Part shown: positions 33,458 to 42,269 of the stretch, piece by piece
Layout of the letters: the number at the start of each line of letters is the position of its first letter
How positions within the stretch are numbered: position 1 is the first letter of the stretch
Source of the DNA: CAZIPZ01 sp964541075
GTDB lineage: Bacteria > Acidobacteriota > Terriglobia > 20CM-2-55-15
Reading direction: 5' to 3'
Length of the DNA: 43,479 nucleotides
Assembly: GCA_964541075.1 (NCBI GenBank)
Contig: CAZIPZ010000003.1
Coordinates: forward strand, 1-43,479
Notes under the pieces: model-generated
What the model saw: the letters and a program-made list of their open reading frames with translations, nothing else
The model's database searches: none
Told to the model about the DNA's origin: nothing
Translations under genes and position numbers: made by a program

Positions 33458-33793
33458 ATGACCAAGGAAGATTTGTTTGAGCAAGCTGTAGACGCCTTTA
33501 GCGAGCAGAGGCTTGATGAGTCGATTGAGAAGTACAAAAAAGCTCTCGATATCGATCCGACCTATCAGGATGCCCTGCATGGACTTGGGATGGCTTTTTT
33601 TAACAGCGGGCGTGTTGATGAAGCCGTCGAAACAGCTAAGAAGCTAATCGAAATTGACAAGGAAGACATTCTGGCCCATACCAGTCTATCAATGTTCTAC
33701 CAGTCGCAGGGTCGGATTGAAGAGGCCGAAAAAGAGGGGAACGTTGCTCGGATCCTTGGATGGAAGCAGGAGCTTCGCCAGGATCAGAAATAG
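33458..33793 (+). CDS. tetratricopeptide-repeat protein
   Basis: 111 residues with about three TPR units: EDLFEQAVDAFSEQRLDESIEKYKKALDIDP, QDALHGLGMAFFNSGRVDEAVETAKKLIEID, and DILAHTSLSMFYQSQGRIEEAEKEGNVARI. Cytoplasmic, no signal peptide, binds partner proteins. ATG 33458 is used; TTG 33452 is in frame. It precedes the PilB-like gene by 99-108 bases and may act with it, but that is only proximity. Confidence 0.85.
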   Translation: MTKEDLFEQAVDAFSEQRLDESIEKYKKALDIDPTYQDALHGLGMAFFNSGRVDEAVETAKKLIEIDKEDILAHTSLSMFYQSQGRIEEAEKEGNVARILGWKQELRQDQK

Positions 33794-33831
33794 GGGTTTA
33801 CGGGGCTGAAACGGCCTGCCGGTTTGACTTA

Positions 33832-33845
33832 CATCCGTACGGATG
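33832..33845. promoter_or_regulatory. perfect 14-bp palindrome upstream of pilB-like gene
   Basis: CATCCGTACGGATG, 57 bases before the ATG at 33902. TTGACT (33824-33829) directly to its left could be a -35 box, which would put the palindrome between -35 and -10 as in many repressed promoters. The -10 match is poor. Confidence 0.4.
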
Positions 33846-33901
33846 AGAGACTAGCCTAACTCTAAGCCTCGCCTGCCCTTGGCTGAAACAATGTGGGGTC
33901 C

Positions 33902-35968
33902 ATGTCTGTTGTAGTTACCGACACCGATCAACTCGTTCAGTTCCTTAAGAACGTCAAACTCTTCGCTGAACTGGGTTCCGACAGCCTTACGAAACTGGGG
34001 GCATGCCTTAAGACCGCAGAATTTCCACCAGCCGAGGTCATCGTGCGTGAAGGCGCCCCCGGAGTTTCGATGTACATCATCAAGGCGGGGCTGGTCGAGG
34101 TGCGCAAAAAGGATCCCGCCACTGGTATTGATTTTCTAGTCGCCCAGCTGTCCGAAGGCGCCGCAGTAGGCGAAATGTCGCTCCTTACGGGTAAACCCCG
34201 ATCCGCCACCGTTACGACAGTGCAGCCCACGGTGGTATTCACCCTGACACGCGCCGATTTCAGAAACCTGTTAACGCAGCATCCCGAAATTTCTCTTGGA
34301 TTGGCTCGCATTCTCGCTGAACGATTAGAAGATGCGACAAAGCAGGTGGGTATCGAGTATGTCAACCTCTTCAAAGGTAAGTTCGATCCCCGTGTGGTCG
34401 GCCTGCTTCCACAAGCGCTATGCACTCTCCATAAGGTCGTACCGATCGCCTATGTGAACAACTCCGTCACGCTGGCAATGGTGAATCCTTCTAATTTGGT
34501 TGCGTTCGACGACGTGCGCCGTTACATCAAGGGCGTCATTATCGAGCCGCAGGTCTGTACGGAAGAAGATTTCCGGAAGTTCATGGACACGATTTATCCG
34601 GACCTCATGGGCCTTAAGGAAGAGAAGAAGGAACCAGACAAACGTAAGGAGGAGGCTGAGCGAAAAAAGGAGGACAAAAAAGCCAGGAGCCCTGACGTGC
34701 CTCAGCAGAGCCTGGAGGACCTGCAGGCGGAGATCCTCGGTGGAATGGAGGTTCAGAGCGAAGAAGAAGACAAACCGACAACGGTTGAACTAGCGACGGC
34801 CTCAGAAGACGCACCCGTTGTGCGGCTAGCCAACAACATCCTCGCCTTGGCCATTAAGAAGGGCGCCAGCGACATTCACATCGAGCCGCAGGAAAAAGGC
34901 GTCGTACTGCGGCTGCGCATTGACGGCATATTGCATGTCGAGAATGTTCTTTCCAAGAAGATTCAATTGCCGCTCGCTTCGCGCTTCAAAATTTTGTCGC
35001 GATTGGACATTTCGGAACGCCGCCTTCCGCAGGACGGCCGTATTTCGATTCGCATCGATGATCGGGCCATTGACTTTCGCGTTTCGACCGTGCCCGCAAA
35101 GTTCGGTGAAAAGATCGTTATGCGCGTTTTGGACAAGAGCGGCGCGTTGCTGCCTTTGGACAAGATCATCGTCCATACTCCAACCGTCGAAAAACTGCGA
35201 TGGATGATTAGTCAGCCCTACGGCATTATCTATGTCACAGGCCCGACGGGTTCCGGTAAAACCACCACCCTGTACAGTTCGCTGAGCGAAATCAACTCAC
35301 CCGAAGTCAACATTTCCACAGCCGAAGATCCGATTGAATACGACCTTGCCGGCCTCTGCCAAGTGCAAACACATAAGGACATCGGTCTTGATTTCGCACG
35401 GATTCTTCGCGCCTTTCTGCGCCAAGACCCGGATGTGATCCTTGTCGGTGAAACACGTGACCAGGAAACCGCAAAAATATCCGTCGAGGCGGCACTGACC
35501 GGCCACCTGGTATTTACAACGCTTCACACGAACGACGCTCCGGGATCATTCACGCGTCTGGAGGAAATGGGCATTGAACCATTCCTGATGGCGAACTCCA
35601 CCATCGGCATCATCGCTCAACGTCTCGCCCGCAGGTTGTGCCAGAACTGCAAAGTGCAGACCGAGGTAGACGACACGACATTGGGATACTTCGGCTACGC
35701 AAGAGAAACAGCGCCGCCCTTCTACAAGGGTGAAGGTTGCGACAAATGCAATCGGACGGGAAAGAAAGGCCGCGTTGGAATCTACGAATTGCTCCTGATG
35801 ACCGATGACCTCCGACGCATCGTCGCCTCAGGGGCCAAAACGGACGAGATCAGGGACGCTGCTCGCAAAGCTGGAATGAAGACGTTGAAAGAGTACGCGA
35901 TGATTCTGATGTCGGAAGGTTTGACCGATGTCGAAGAAGTTCTGAGCAATCTCGTCGTTTCGAACTGA
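33902..35968 (+). CDS. pilB: GspE/PilB-type ATPase fused to cyclic-nucleotide-binding domain
   Basis: About 688 residues. Residues 8-135: a CRP-type cyclic nucleotide-binding domain with phosphate cassette GEMSLLTGKPRSATVT near 90. Residues 150-235: second half of a GspE/PilB N-domain (LPQALCTLHKVVPIAYVNNSVTLAMVNPSN). A Lys/Glu-rich linker (about 237-275) follows, then the ATPase with Walker A GPTGSGKTTT near 447, Asp box, Walker B RQDPDVILVGETRD, His box and a CxxC...CxxC zinc knuckle. Powers type IV pilus extension or type II secretion. The usual N0 part is replaced by the nucleotide-binding domain, suggesting direct second-messenger control. GTG 33893 is an alternative start. No pilC or pilT adjacent; convergent with fbp. 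Confidence 0.93.
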   Translation: MSVVVTDTDQLVQFLKNVKLFAELGSDSLTKLGACLKTAEFPPAEVIVREGAPGVSMYIIKAGLVEVRKKDPATGIDFLVAQLSEGAAVGEMSLLTGKPRSATVTTVQPTVVFTLTRADFRNLLTQHPEISLGLARILAERLEDATKQVGIEYVNLFKGKFDPRVVGLLPQALCTLHKVVPIAYVNNSVTLAMVNPSNLVAFDDVRRYIKGVIIEPQVCTEEDFRKFMDTIYPDLMGLKEEKKEPDKRKEEAERKKEDKKARSPDVPQQSLEDLQAEILGGMEVQSEEEDKPTTVELATASEDAPVVRLANNILALAIKKGASDIHIEPQEKGVVLRLRIDGILHVENVLSKKIQLPLASRFKILSRLDISERRLPQDGRISIRIDDRAIDFRVSTVPAKFGEKIVMRVLDKSGALLPLDKIIVHTPTVEKLRWMISQPYGIIYVTGPTGSGKTTTLYSSLSEINSPEVNISTAEDPIEYDLAGLCQVQTHKDIGLDFARILRAFLRQDPDVILVGETRDQETAKISVEAALTGHLVFTTLHTNDAPGSFTRLEEMGIEPFLMANSTIGIIAQRLARRLCQNCKVQTEVDDTTLGYFGYARETAPPFYKGEGCDKCNRTGKKGRVGIYELLLMTDDLRRIVASGAKTDEIRDAARKAGMKTLKEYAMILMSEGLTDVEEVLSNLVVSN

Positions 35969-36009
35969 CCAGTAAGAAAGGAAGAGAGTAAAAGAAGGTC
36001 CCCCTCTTT

Positions 36010-36039
36010 AGCGGCTCTGATGAAGCATCTTTCGCCGCT
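36010..36039. terminator. hairpin between convergent pilB-like gene and fbp
   Basis: AGCGGC ... GCCGCT enclosing GATG-AAG-CATC, in the 78 bases between the two stop codons. Could end both transcripts, but no T-run follows on either strand. Confidence 0.35.
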
Positions 36040-36046
36040 GGCTCAG

Positions 36047-37057
36047 CTAGTCCGCTGCCGAGGCCGAAGCTTCCTTATAGAATCGCTCGTACTCCGCAAC
36101 GTCGTGCTTGCAACCGATGATCAAAGGCACTTTTTGGTGGAGAGCCTGGGGCTGAATGTCGAGTATTCGTTCGGTGCCCGTCGAAGCCGCCCCGCCAGCC
36201 TGCTCCACGACCATCGCCAGAGGTGCAGCTTCATATAGCAGCCTTAGCTTTCCCTTGGGTCCAGGGTAAAGAAAGATGCCGCCCTTCATTAGATTTCTAT
36301 GGAAGTCTGCGACAAGTGAGCCGATGTAGCGCAGAGAGTAAGGTCTTCCTTGATCCTTCTTGTCTTCCTTCAAGTATTCGACGTAACGGCGAGTGCCCGC
36401 ATCCCACTGACTGACGTTTCCTTCATTGATACTGTAAATCTTTCCGCGAGTAGGCGTGCGGATGTTTTCGTGCGAGAGCAAGAACTCGCCCAAGCTTGGA
36501 TCCAGAGTGAAGCCGTGAACGCCGTGACCCGTGGTGTAAACCATCACCGTACTGGAGCCGTAGATGAAGTAACCGGCGGCCACTTGTGATGATCCTCTCT
36601 GCAGGCAATCCTCGATTGATCCGTCCTCGGAGTTTTGCGTGATTCTTCGATGAATTGCGAAGATGGTTCCGATGCTGGCATTGACGTCGATGTTTGAAGA
36701 ACCATCGAGCGGGTCAAACATCAAAACGTACTTGCCCCTTTTTCCTCCATCTGGGATGGGTATAACATTCTCGGATTCTTCGGAAACCATCACACACAGA
36801 TGGCCCGTGTGGCCCATCGCCCGGTAAATCGTCTGCTGGGCAAACTCATCGAGCCTCATGACGGTTTCACCGTGAACATTTTTGTTCGCCGTTTCGCCGA
36901 GGATCTTAACGAGACCAGCCTTATTAACCTCACGGGAAATAATTTTTGCCGCCAGGATCAGATTGGTGAGCAGTGCGGTGAAGTCGCCCGTCGCGCCCGG
37001 ATAGAGCCGCTCTTCGTCTAGAATGTGCTGTTGAACCGTCCGGATCTTGCCTGTCAA
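36047..37057 (-). CDS. fbp: fructose-1,6-bisphosphatase, class I
   Basis: 336 residues, gluconeogenic removal of the 1-phosphate. Metal motif FDPLDGSSNIDVNASIGTIFAI, preceding VSEESE, and substrate segment GKLRLLYEAAPLAMVVEQAGG. The start is TTG 37057, supported by GGGAGGT six bases upstream. It follows lpxD by 68 bases on the same strand with a hairpin between, and may be expressed separately. Confidence 0.97.
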   Translation of the reverse strand: MTGKIRTVQQHILDEERLYPGATGDFTALLTNLILAAKIISREVNKAGLVKILGETANKNVHGETVMRLDEFAQQTIYRAMGHTGHLCVMVSEESENVIPIPDGGKRGKYVLMFDPLDGSSNIDVNASIGTIFAIHRRITQNSEDGSIEDCLQRGSSQVAAGYFIYGSSTVMVYTTGHGVHGFTLDPSLGEFLLSHENIRTPTRGKIYSINEGNVSQWDAGTRRYVEYLKEDKKDQGRPYSLRYIGSLVADFHRNLMKGGIFLYPGPKGKLRLLYEAAPLAMVVEQAGGAASTGTERILDIQPQALHQKVPLIIGCKHDVAEYERFYKEASASAAD

Positions 37058-37092
37058 GTGCGCACCTCCCTGGATTGCAGTGAGAATTTACA

Positions 37093-37123
37093 TCTGATGA
37101 ACAGGTTTTTTCAAATCATCAGA
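37093..37123 (-). terminator. inverted repeat behind lpxD
   Basis: TCTGATGA and TCATCAGA pair across a 15-base loop immediately behind the lpxD stop codon and before the fbp ribosome binding site. No clean T-run follows, so termination is uncertain. Confidence 0.35.
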
Positions 37124-37125
37124 AG

Positions 37126-38100
37126 CTACTTACTTTTTGCCAGCCGCGCCAGGTATGCCTGCTGTTGGAGGAAGGTTTTCAATGGACGCACCGGAGTGCC
37201 CCACAAGACCTCGCCCCCGCGTATATGCTTGCCGTTGAGCACCCCGCCCTGCCCTCCGATAATGGAGTTGTCGTCCAGTCTTGCATGCTCCCCAATTCCA
37301 ACCTGACCCCCAATGATGCACTGCGCGCCAATGGTGCAACTGCCGGATATACCCGTCTGAGCGGCGATCACCGTATGTTCACCAATTTGAACGTTATGAG
37401 CGATTTGGACGAGATTATCGAGCTTCACACCGCGCCGGACGATCGTTGTTTCGAGCGATCCACGGTCGATGCATGTATTTGCACCAATTTCGACGTCGTC
37501 TTCGACAATCACCTTGCCGACCTGAGGAAACTTCACGTAGCCCGCGCCATCCCGAACAAAGCCGAAGCCGTCAGCTCCAATCACGGCGCCGGCATGAATG
37601 ATGACGCGGTCTCCGATTTCGACGCCGCTGTACAGTGTCACTCTTGGATACGAATGGCAATCCGATCCAACAATGACGCCTTTTCCAACGTAACAGCCCG
37701 CATCAATCACAGTGCGGTCGCCAACACGCGCGCCGGATTCGATGACAACTCCAGGCCCGATCGAAATGTCCCGTCCCAATTCAGCATCAGGCGCGATGAC
37801 GGCGCCGGGATGAATGCCGACATCGGGAGAATCTTCGGTAAGAATCCAGGCAGCGGCGAGCGAGAAGGCCAACTTAGGATTTCGCGCGAAGATCACCGGC
37901 TTTCCTGGAAATTCGCCCTCTCTCACGATGACGCATCCCGCGCGACTCGTTTGGACTTCTTCATGAAATTTTTCTTCCGCGTAACTGAGATCGGCGGCCC
38001 CGGCGTTCTTGAGGCTTGCGACAGATTCCAGGGTGATTGATCCGTCGCCTTTCAATTTGCCGCCAACAAACTCTGCAATCTCCTGGGTTGTACGTTTCAT
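37126..38100 (-). CDS. lpxD: UDP-3-O-acylglucosamine N-acyltransferase
   Basis: 324 residues, third step of lipid A synthesis. N-terminal uridine-binding domain (TTQEIAEFVGGKLKGDG...LSYAEEKF), then a left-handed beta-helix of hexapeptide repeats with catalytic His in LVQIAHNVQIGEHT, and a C-terminal helix. ATG 38100 has AGGAG seven bases upstream; the longer open frame is rejected. The ATG overlaps the hemG stop codon (ATGA), tying lipid A to the haem operon. Partner lpxC is 33 kb away. Confidence 0.96.
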   Translation of the reverse strand: MKRTTQEIAEFVGGKLKGDGSITLESVASLKNAGAADLSYAEEKFHEEVQTSRAGCVIVREGEFPGKPVIFARNPKLAFSLAAAWILTEDSPDVGIHPGAVIAPDAELGRDISIGPGVVIESGARVGDRTVIDAGCYVGKGVIVGSDCHSYPRVTLYSGVEIGDRVIIHAGAVIGADGFGFVRDGAGYVKFPQVGKVIVEDDVEIGANTCIDRGSLETTIVRRGVKLDNLVQIAHNVQIGEHTVIAAQTGISGSCTIGAQCIIGGQVGIGEHARLDDNSIIGGQGGVLNGKHIRGGEVLWGTPVRPLKTFLQQQAYLARLAKSK

Positions 38101-39362
38101 TTGTTGCTCCTGAGGTATTCGGCCACGGCGAGAGCGACCCGCTGTCCCTCTTCCATGCACGCTGCCACTGAAACGCCATTAAGGTAGTTTCCGGATACGA
38201 ACAAGCCCGGTCTGCGATGCAGCTCCCTCGTTAAGGATTCTTTCCATCTCTCGTGGCCAACGTTGTATTGAGGGATGGCCATTCGATGGCGAAAAACCGC
38301 AACGGGCTCAGGGATAGCAGCGGTCTTAAGGATCCTGCGCAGCTCGGATGAAACTGTGTCGAAAATTCGTTCGTCTGGCCATTCAATCACGTCGGGTTCG
38401 TAAGCCCCGCCCACAAACGCAGTCAACAAGACACGTCCTGACGGAGCCCGCCCTGGGAACATCGTCGAGCTAAATAGAGTCCCCAGAATGTGCAGTCCTT
38501 CACTTCGGGGCGCCAGAAATCCAAAACCATGTAGCGGTTTTTCAAAGCTGTTCTCAGCGATGGATGTAGCGGCAATCACCATCGGTGAATACTTCACGCG
38601 TTCCAGCAACATTGCCAGGTCCGGATTCTGGTTTTCAACTATCCTTGCGGCCTTGAATGCAGGTGCTGTCACGACTGTCACTTTTGTGCTGCCAACTCCT
38701 GCATCCTTCTCACCCATATGAATGCGCTGTTTGTGTGCGAGGAGTTGCGGCAGCGTTTCCATGCCTGAAACGAATGAGCAAGTTCGCAATCGCCGCCCAG
38801 TTTTTTTAGTGGGAGACGTCAACATTCCGGCAGCGAGACTGCCGCTTTTGGCTTCCATTTCGACAAGGCGGGGAAAAGCCGCCGAAACACTGAGTTGCTC
38901 TGAATCCGCGCCATAGATGCCGGAAACAAACGGAGCCACGAGTCGATCGTGAGCCTCCCGGCCCACGCGACGCCGGAAAAAGGCGGCGACCGACTCGTCG
39001 CCTGTGGACTTCGACCGGATGAATGGTTCGCCGAAAACTCGTAGGAGTCCTGGCAGACTCATTGGACCAAATGGAGCGCGGCGCAGTTTGCCTTTGAGAT
39101 AAATGAACCGCGGCGCGTGCTCCGGCGCTTCTATAAGCATGTGTGATTGGTCTATCTCGTTAAGGATCTCCGCTGTTACAGTGGTAGGCAAGAGAGTGTT
39201 CGGACCACACTCAACCAAATACCCATTGATGCGTTCGGTTCGGATTACCCCGCCGATCCGATTGGTGCTTTCAACTATCCGCGCTTCGATTCCCAGCTTT
39301 CGAAGGGCCCAGGAGCACGACAGTCCAGTGATTCCTGCTCCCAGAATAGTCACATCGCACAT
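38097..39362 (-). CDS. hemG: protoporphyrinogen/coproporphyrinogen oxidase, HemY type
   Basis: 421 residues, FAD protein oxidising porphyrinogen to porphyrin late in haem synthesis, oxygen-dependent type. N-terminal VTILGAGITGLSCSWALRKLGIEARIVESTNRIGG, middle APFVSGIYGADSEQLSV, and C-terminal GLFVSGNYLNGVSVAACMEEGQ. Between GMETLPQLLAHKQ and VTVVTAPAFKAARI about 20 residues usual in the family (part of the second FAD-domain sheet) are missing, which accounts for part of the short total length. Lies 52 bases behind hemH, overlaps lpxD by 4. Confidence 0.93.
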   Translation of the reverse strand: MCDVTILGAGITGLSCSWALRKLGIEARIVESTNRIGGVIRTERINGYLVECGPNTLLPTTVTAEILNEIDQSHMLIEAPEHAPRFIYLKGKLRRAPFGPMSLPGLLRVFGEPFIRSKSTGDESVAAFFRRRVGREAHDRLVAPFVSGIYGADSEQLSVSAAFPRLVEMEAKSGSLAAGMLTSPTKKTGRRLRTCSFVSGMETLPQLLAHKQRIHMGEKDAGVGSTKVTVVTAPAFKAARIVENQNPDLAMLLERVKYSPMVIAATSIAENSFEKPLHGFGFLAPRSEGLHILGTLFSSTMFPGRAPSGRVLLTAFVGGAYEPDVIEWPDERIFDTVSSELRRILKTAAIPEPVAVFRHRMAIPQYNVGHERWKESLTRELHRRPGLFVSGNYLNGVSVAACMEEGQRVALAVAEYLRSNK

Positions 39363-39414
39363 ACGTCAGCGCCCAATTCTGCAATGAAAAACGCAGCCGG
39401 ACATTGCGGCCTGG

Positions 39415-40377
39415 TCACAGTGAGCTCTCAACGATTTCCGCGAGCGCCCGGATAAAGATCGGATCGCTATTCAATGCAGGCACACGGCGGAAGTTGTCTA
39501 CGCCGGCTTCTGAGGCAACCTTCTTATAAAGGATGTCTAACTCGTAGAGCGTTTCAATGTGTTCGGACACAAAACTGATTGGGACGACGAGAATGTCATC
39601 CACATTTTGTTTTCCAAGCGCCGTGATGACGTCATTAGTAAACGGTTCAAGCCATTTTACCGGTCCAATCTTGCTCTGGAATGACAGCTGATACCGATTG
39701 GCTCGTCCCAGCCGATCCATGATCAACTCTACTGTTTTTTTTGTCTGCTCAAGATAGGGATCGCCGTTGCGGACATAGCTTTCCGGAATGCTGTGCGCGC
39801 TGAATAGAAGGTGAACTGCTTGAGGATTAGAGAAACGCGACAATTCGCGTTGAATCAGTTTCACAAATGATTCGATATACGTGGGTTGCTCTGCCCAGGT
39901 GCATATCCATTGCACATCCCGGTTCTTGAAAGAGGGATGTGAATCGATGAGATTTCGCAGGACAGCGAAACCCGACCCCGTCGTAGTCACCGAGTAATGT
40001 GGAAAGAGCGGCAGAATCACCAGGCTGTCAATGTTGCTTCGTTCGATCTTGTCGACAGCCTCTCGAAGAAACGGATGCCACGTGCACATACCGACAAATG
40101 TTTCTACATCTTTGCCTCGCGCTTTCAACTCATCTTTCAAAGCAGAAGCTTGCTCTTCCGTGAGCCGTCTTAGCGGGGAGCCGCCCCCAATTTGTCTGTA
40201 ATAGCCCTCGGAGGTTTTTCGGCGCAAGACAGCGATCATGTAGGCAACCGCCTTACGCAACGGAGTCCATTTGATGTGGATGATTTCAGGATCGGAAAAA
40301 AGGTGGTACAAGAAGGGTTTGACGTCCTGCAGCGTCTCGGGGCCGCCTAGATTGAAAAGCAGAACGCCCAATTTCAT
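39415..40377 (-). CDS. hemH: ferrochelatase
   Basis: 320 residues, inserts ferrous iron into the porphyrin as the last or penultimate haem step. N-terminal VLLFNLGGPETLQDVKPFL, catalytic His in LLFSAHSIPESYVRNGDPY, and SFVSEHIETLYELD with the conserved Glu. ATG overlaps hemE stop (ATGA). Confidence 0.97.
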   Translation of the reverse strand: MKLGVLLFNLGGPETLQDVKPFLYHLFSDPEIIHIKWTPLRKAVAYMIAVLRRKTSEGYYRQIGGGSPLRRLTEEQASALKDELKARGKDVETFVGMCTWHPFLREAVDKIERSNIDSLVILPLFPHYSVTTTGSGFAVLRNLIDSHPSFKNRDVQWICTWAEQPTYIESFVKLIQRELSRFSNPQAVHLLFSAHSIPESYVRNGDPYLEQTKKTVELIMDRLGRANRYQLSFQSKIGPVKWLEPFTNDVITALGKQNVDDILVVPISFVSEHIETLYELDILYKKVASEAGVDNFRRVPALNSDPIFIRALAEIVESSL

Positions 40378-41396
40378 TGGCCGGGGCCGTACGTTTTCAC
40401 GAAATCGATGAACGACTTGGCGTTTTCGACCGGCGTCGAAGGCAGTATGCCATGTCCCAGATTCATAATGTGTCCAACTCGGCCTGCTCGCTCGAGAATC
40501 GTCGACGCCTCGCTTTCGATTCTGACTTTTGGTCCAAGCAGCAGACAGGGATCCAAGTTGCCCTGCAATGCAATTCTATGCCCTAATCGCTGGCGAGCTT
40601 GGGCGACGTCCATTCGCCAGTCGATGCTCAGGACATCGGCGCCCGTTTTGGCCATGGATTCGAGAATGACCGAACAGCCATTGATATAGAGGATGCGAGG
40701 GACCCGATCTCCGAGGGACTCAAAAATCTTCTGCGTGTGGGGCAGCGCGAACTCTTCGTAGTCGCGCTTGCTCAATTCGCCTGCCCAGGTATCAAAAAGC
40801 TGTACTGCCTGAGCCCCGCTGTCGATCTGATAGTGCAGATATGCGCTGACAGTGGACGCAAGCTTGTCGAGCAAAACGTGAAGCACCTTAGGTTCACGAA
40901 ACGCCATGCCTTTGATTTCCGCGAAAGTTTTCGATCCTCCTCCTTCGATCATGTAGGACGCGAGCGTCCATGGCGCTCCAGCAAAACCAATGAGTGGCGC
41001 TTCGTTATTAAGTTCCCGCCGAAGTTTATGCAGAATCGAACCGACAAACGGCGTTTCGTCCGCCGGATCAGGCACGTGAAGCAGGTCGACGTCGCGTTTG
41101 ACCCGAACAGGTCGGGCGATTTCAGGTCCTTTGTCGGTAAGACCAACATCCAGGCCCATTGCTTCAACCGGAATCAGGATGTCTGAAAAGAAAATCACGG
41201 CGTCGACTCCAAGGATCCGCCGCGGCTGCAAGGAGACCTCGGTCGCCAGGTCGGTGTCCTTGCAGAGATCCAGAAACGGAATGTTGCGCCGAATTTCGCG
41301 GTATTCTGGCAGGTATCTGCCTGCCTGTCGCATCATCCAGACCGGTGTGCGGTCCACAGCCTCGTTGCGGCAGGCCCGAATAAATCTATCGTTCAC
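40374..41396 (-). CDS. hemE: uroporphyrinogen decarboxylase
   Basis: 340 residues, converts uroporphyrinogen III to coproporphyrinogen III. Signature PVWMMRQAGRYLPEYR at the N-terminus, FFSDILIPVEAMG with the catalytic Asp, GFAGAPWTLASYMIEGGGSK, and GHGILPSTPVENA. GTG start. First gene of hemE-hemH-hemG-lpxD; divergent from the glycosyltransferase gene. Confidence 0.97.
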   Translation of the reverse strand: MNDRFIRACRNEAVDRTPVWMMRQAGRYLPEYREIRRNIPFLDLCKDTDLATEVSLQPRRILGVDAVIFFSDILIPVEAMGLDVGLTDKGPEIARPVRVKRDVDLLHVPDPADETPFVGSILHKLRRELNNEAPLIGFAGAPWTLASYMIEGGGSKTFAEIKGMAFREPKVLHVLLDKLASTVSAYLHYQIDSGAQAVQLFDTWAGELSKRDYEEFALPHTQKIFESLGDRVPRILYINGCSVILESMAKTGADVLSIDWRMDVAQARQRLGHRIALQGNLDPCLLLGPKVRIESEASTILERAGRVGHIMNLGHGILPSTPVENAKSFIDFVKTYGPGQ

Positions 41397-41492
41397 AGGT
41401 GCACTGATCCTTTGAAACGGATTGAAGAGCCTCGCATTTGCTGCAGGAGACTCGGATTTCCTTCAAAATCCGTATGATACAATATCCCGTTG

Positions 41493-42269
41493 ATGGAAAG
41501 CTCGGGGACCCAGGTGGACAGGCCGTTTCTGGCGATTTTGGCAACTGATCTACCGATGGTTTCCATCGTGATACCTGCCTTCAACGAGTCCGCTCGAATT
41601 ACGAAATCTCTCGCAAAGATCGATGAATTCCTGAAAAAAAGTTCGCTTCCCGCCGAAGTGATTGTCGTCGATGACGGCTCAACAGATGACACCGCTGAGC
41701 AAGTGCGCAGTGCGCGACCCAAAAATCTTCGATTGTTATTGAACGGTATGAACCGTGGCAAGGGTTACAGCGTGCGCCAAGGAGTGTTGGCTGCCCAGGG
41801 GGATTACATTCTGTTCACCGATGCGGATCTCTCTGCGCCAATCGAGGAAATTGAAAAACTCTTGGACGTTGCCATTCGCGAAAGCGCCGACATCGTCATT
41901 GGTTCTCGAGCGGTCGATCGCAGCTATATCAACAAACATCAGTCGCGCGGCCGCGAGTATGGAGGCATCATCTTCAATCTTATGGTCAGATCCCTGCTGG
42001 GTTTGCGACTCTACGATACTCAATGCGGTTTCAAGCTGTTTCACTGCGCAAAGGCCAAGGCGGTCTTCGAAAAGCAAACCACTTTCGGATTTGGTTTCGA
42101 TCCGGAAGTGCTTTTTCTTGCGAACCGCCTAGGTCTCCGGATACGTGAAGTCCCGGTGCACTGGAGTCATTCGGACGGAAGCAAAGTCAAATTCTGGCGA
42201 CATGGCGTCCGAATGTTCGGCGATCTCATTCGCATTCGATGGAACGCTCTTTCTGGAAAGTATTCATGA
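41493..42269 (+). CDS. family 2 glycosyltransferase, dolichyl/undecaprenyl-phosphate sugar synthase type
   Basis: About 258 residues, GT-A fold. VSIVIPAFNESARI, VIVVDDGSTDDT, LLNGMNRGKGYSVRQGV, and metal motif FTDADLSAPIEEI, followed by GSRAVD and QCGFKLFHCAKA. This order is that of DPM1/ALG5-like enzymes that move a sugar from a nucleotide to a polyprenyl phosphate. No C-terminal membrane helices, so it is peripheral. ATG 41493 is used; TTG 41490 and ATG 41556 are alternatives. A TATGATACAATAT stretch at 41473-41485 could be a -10 region. Overlaps pdxJ by 4 bases. Confidence 0.9.
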   Translation: MESSGTQVDRPFLAILATDLPMVSIVIPAFNESARITKSLAKIDEFLKKSSLPAEVIVVDDGSTDDTAEQVRSARPKNLRLLLNGMNRGKGYSVRQGVLAAQGDYILFTDADLSAPIEEIEKLLDVAIRESADIVIGSRAVDRSYINKHQSRGREYGGIIFNLMVRSLLGLRLYDTQCGFKLFHCAKAKAVFEKQTTFGFGFDPEVLFLANRLGLRIREVPVHWSHSDGSKVKFWRHGVRMFGDLIRIRWNALSGKYS

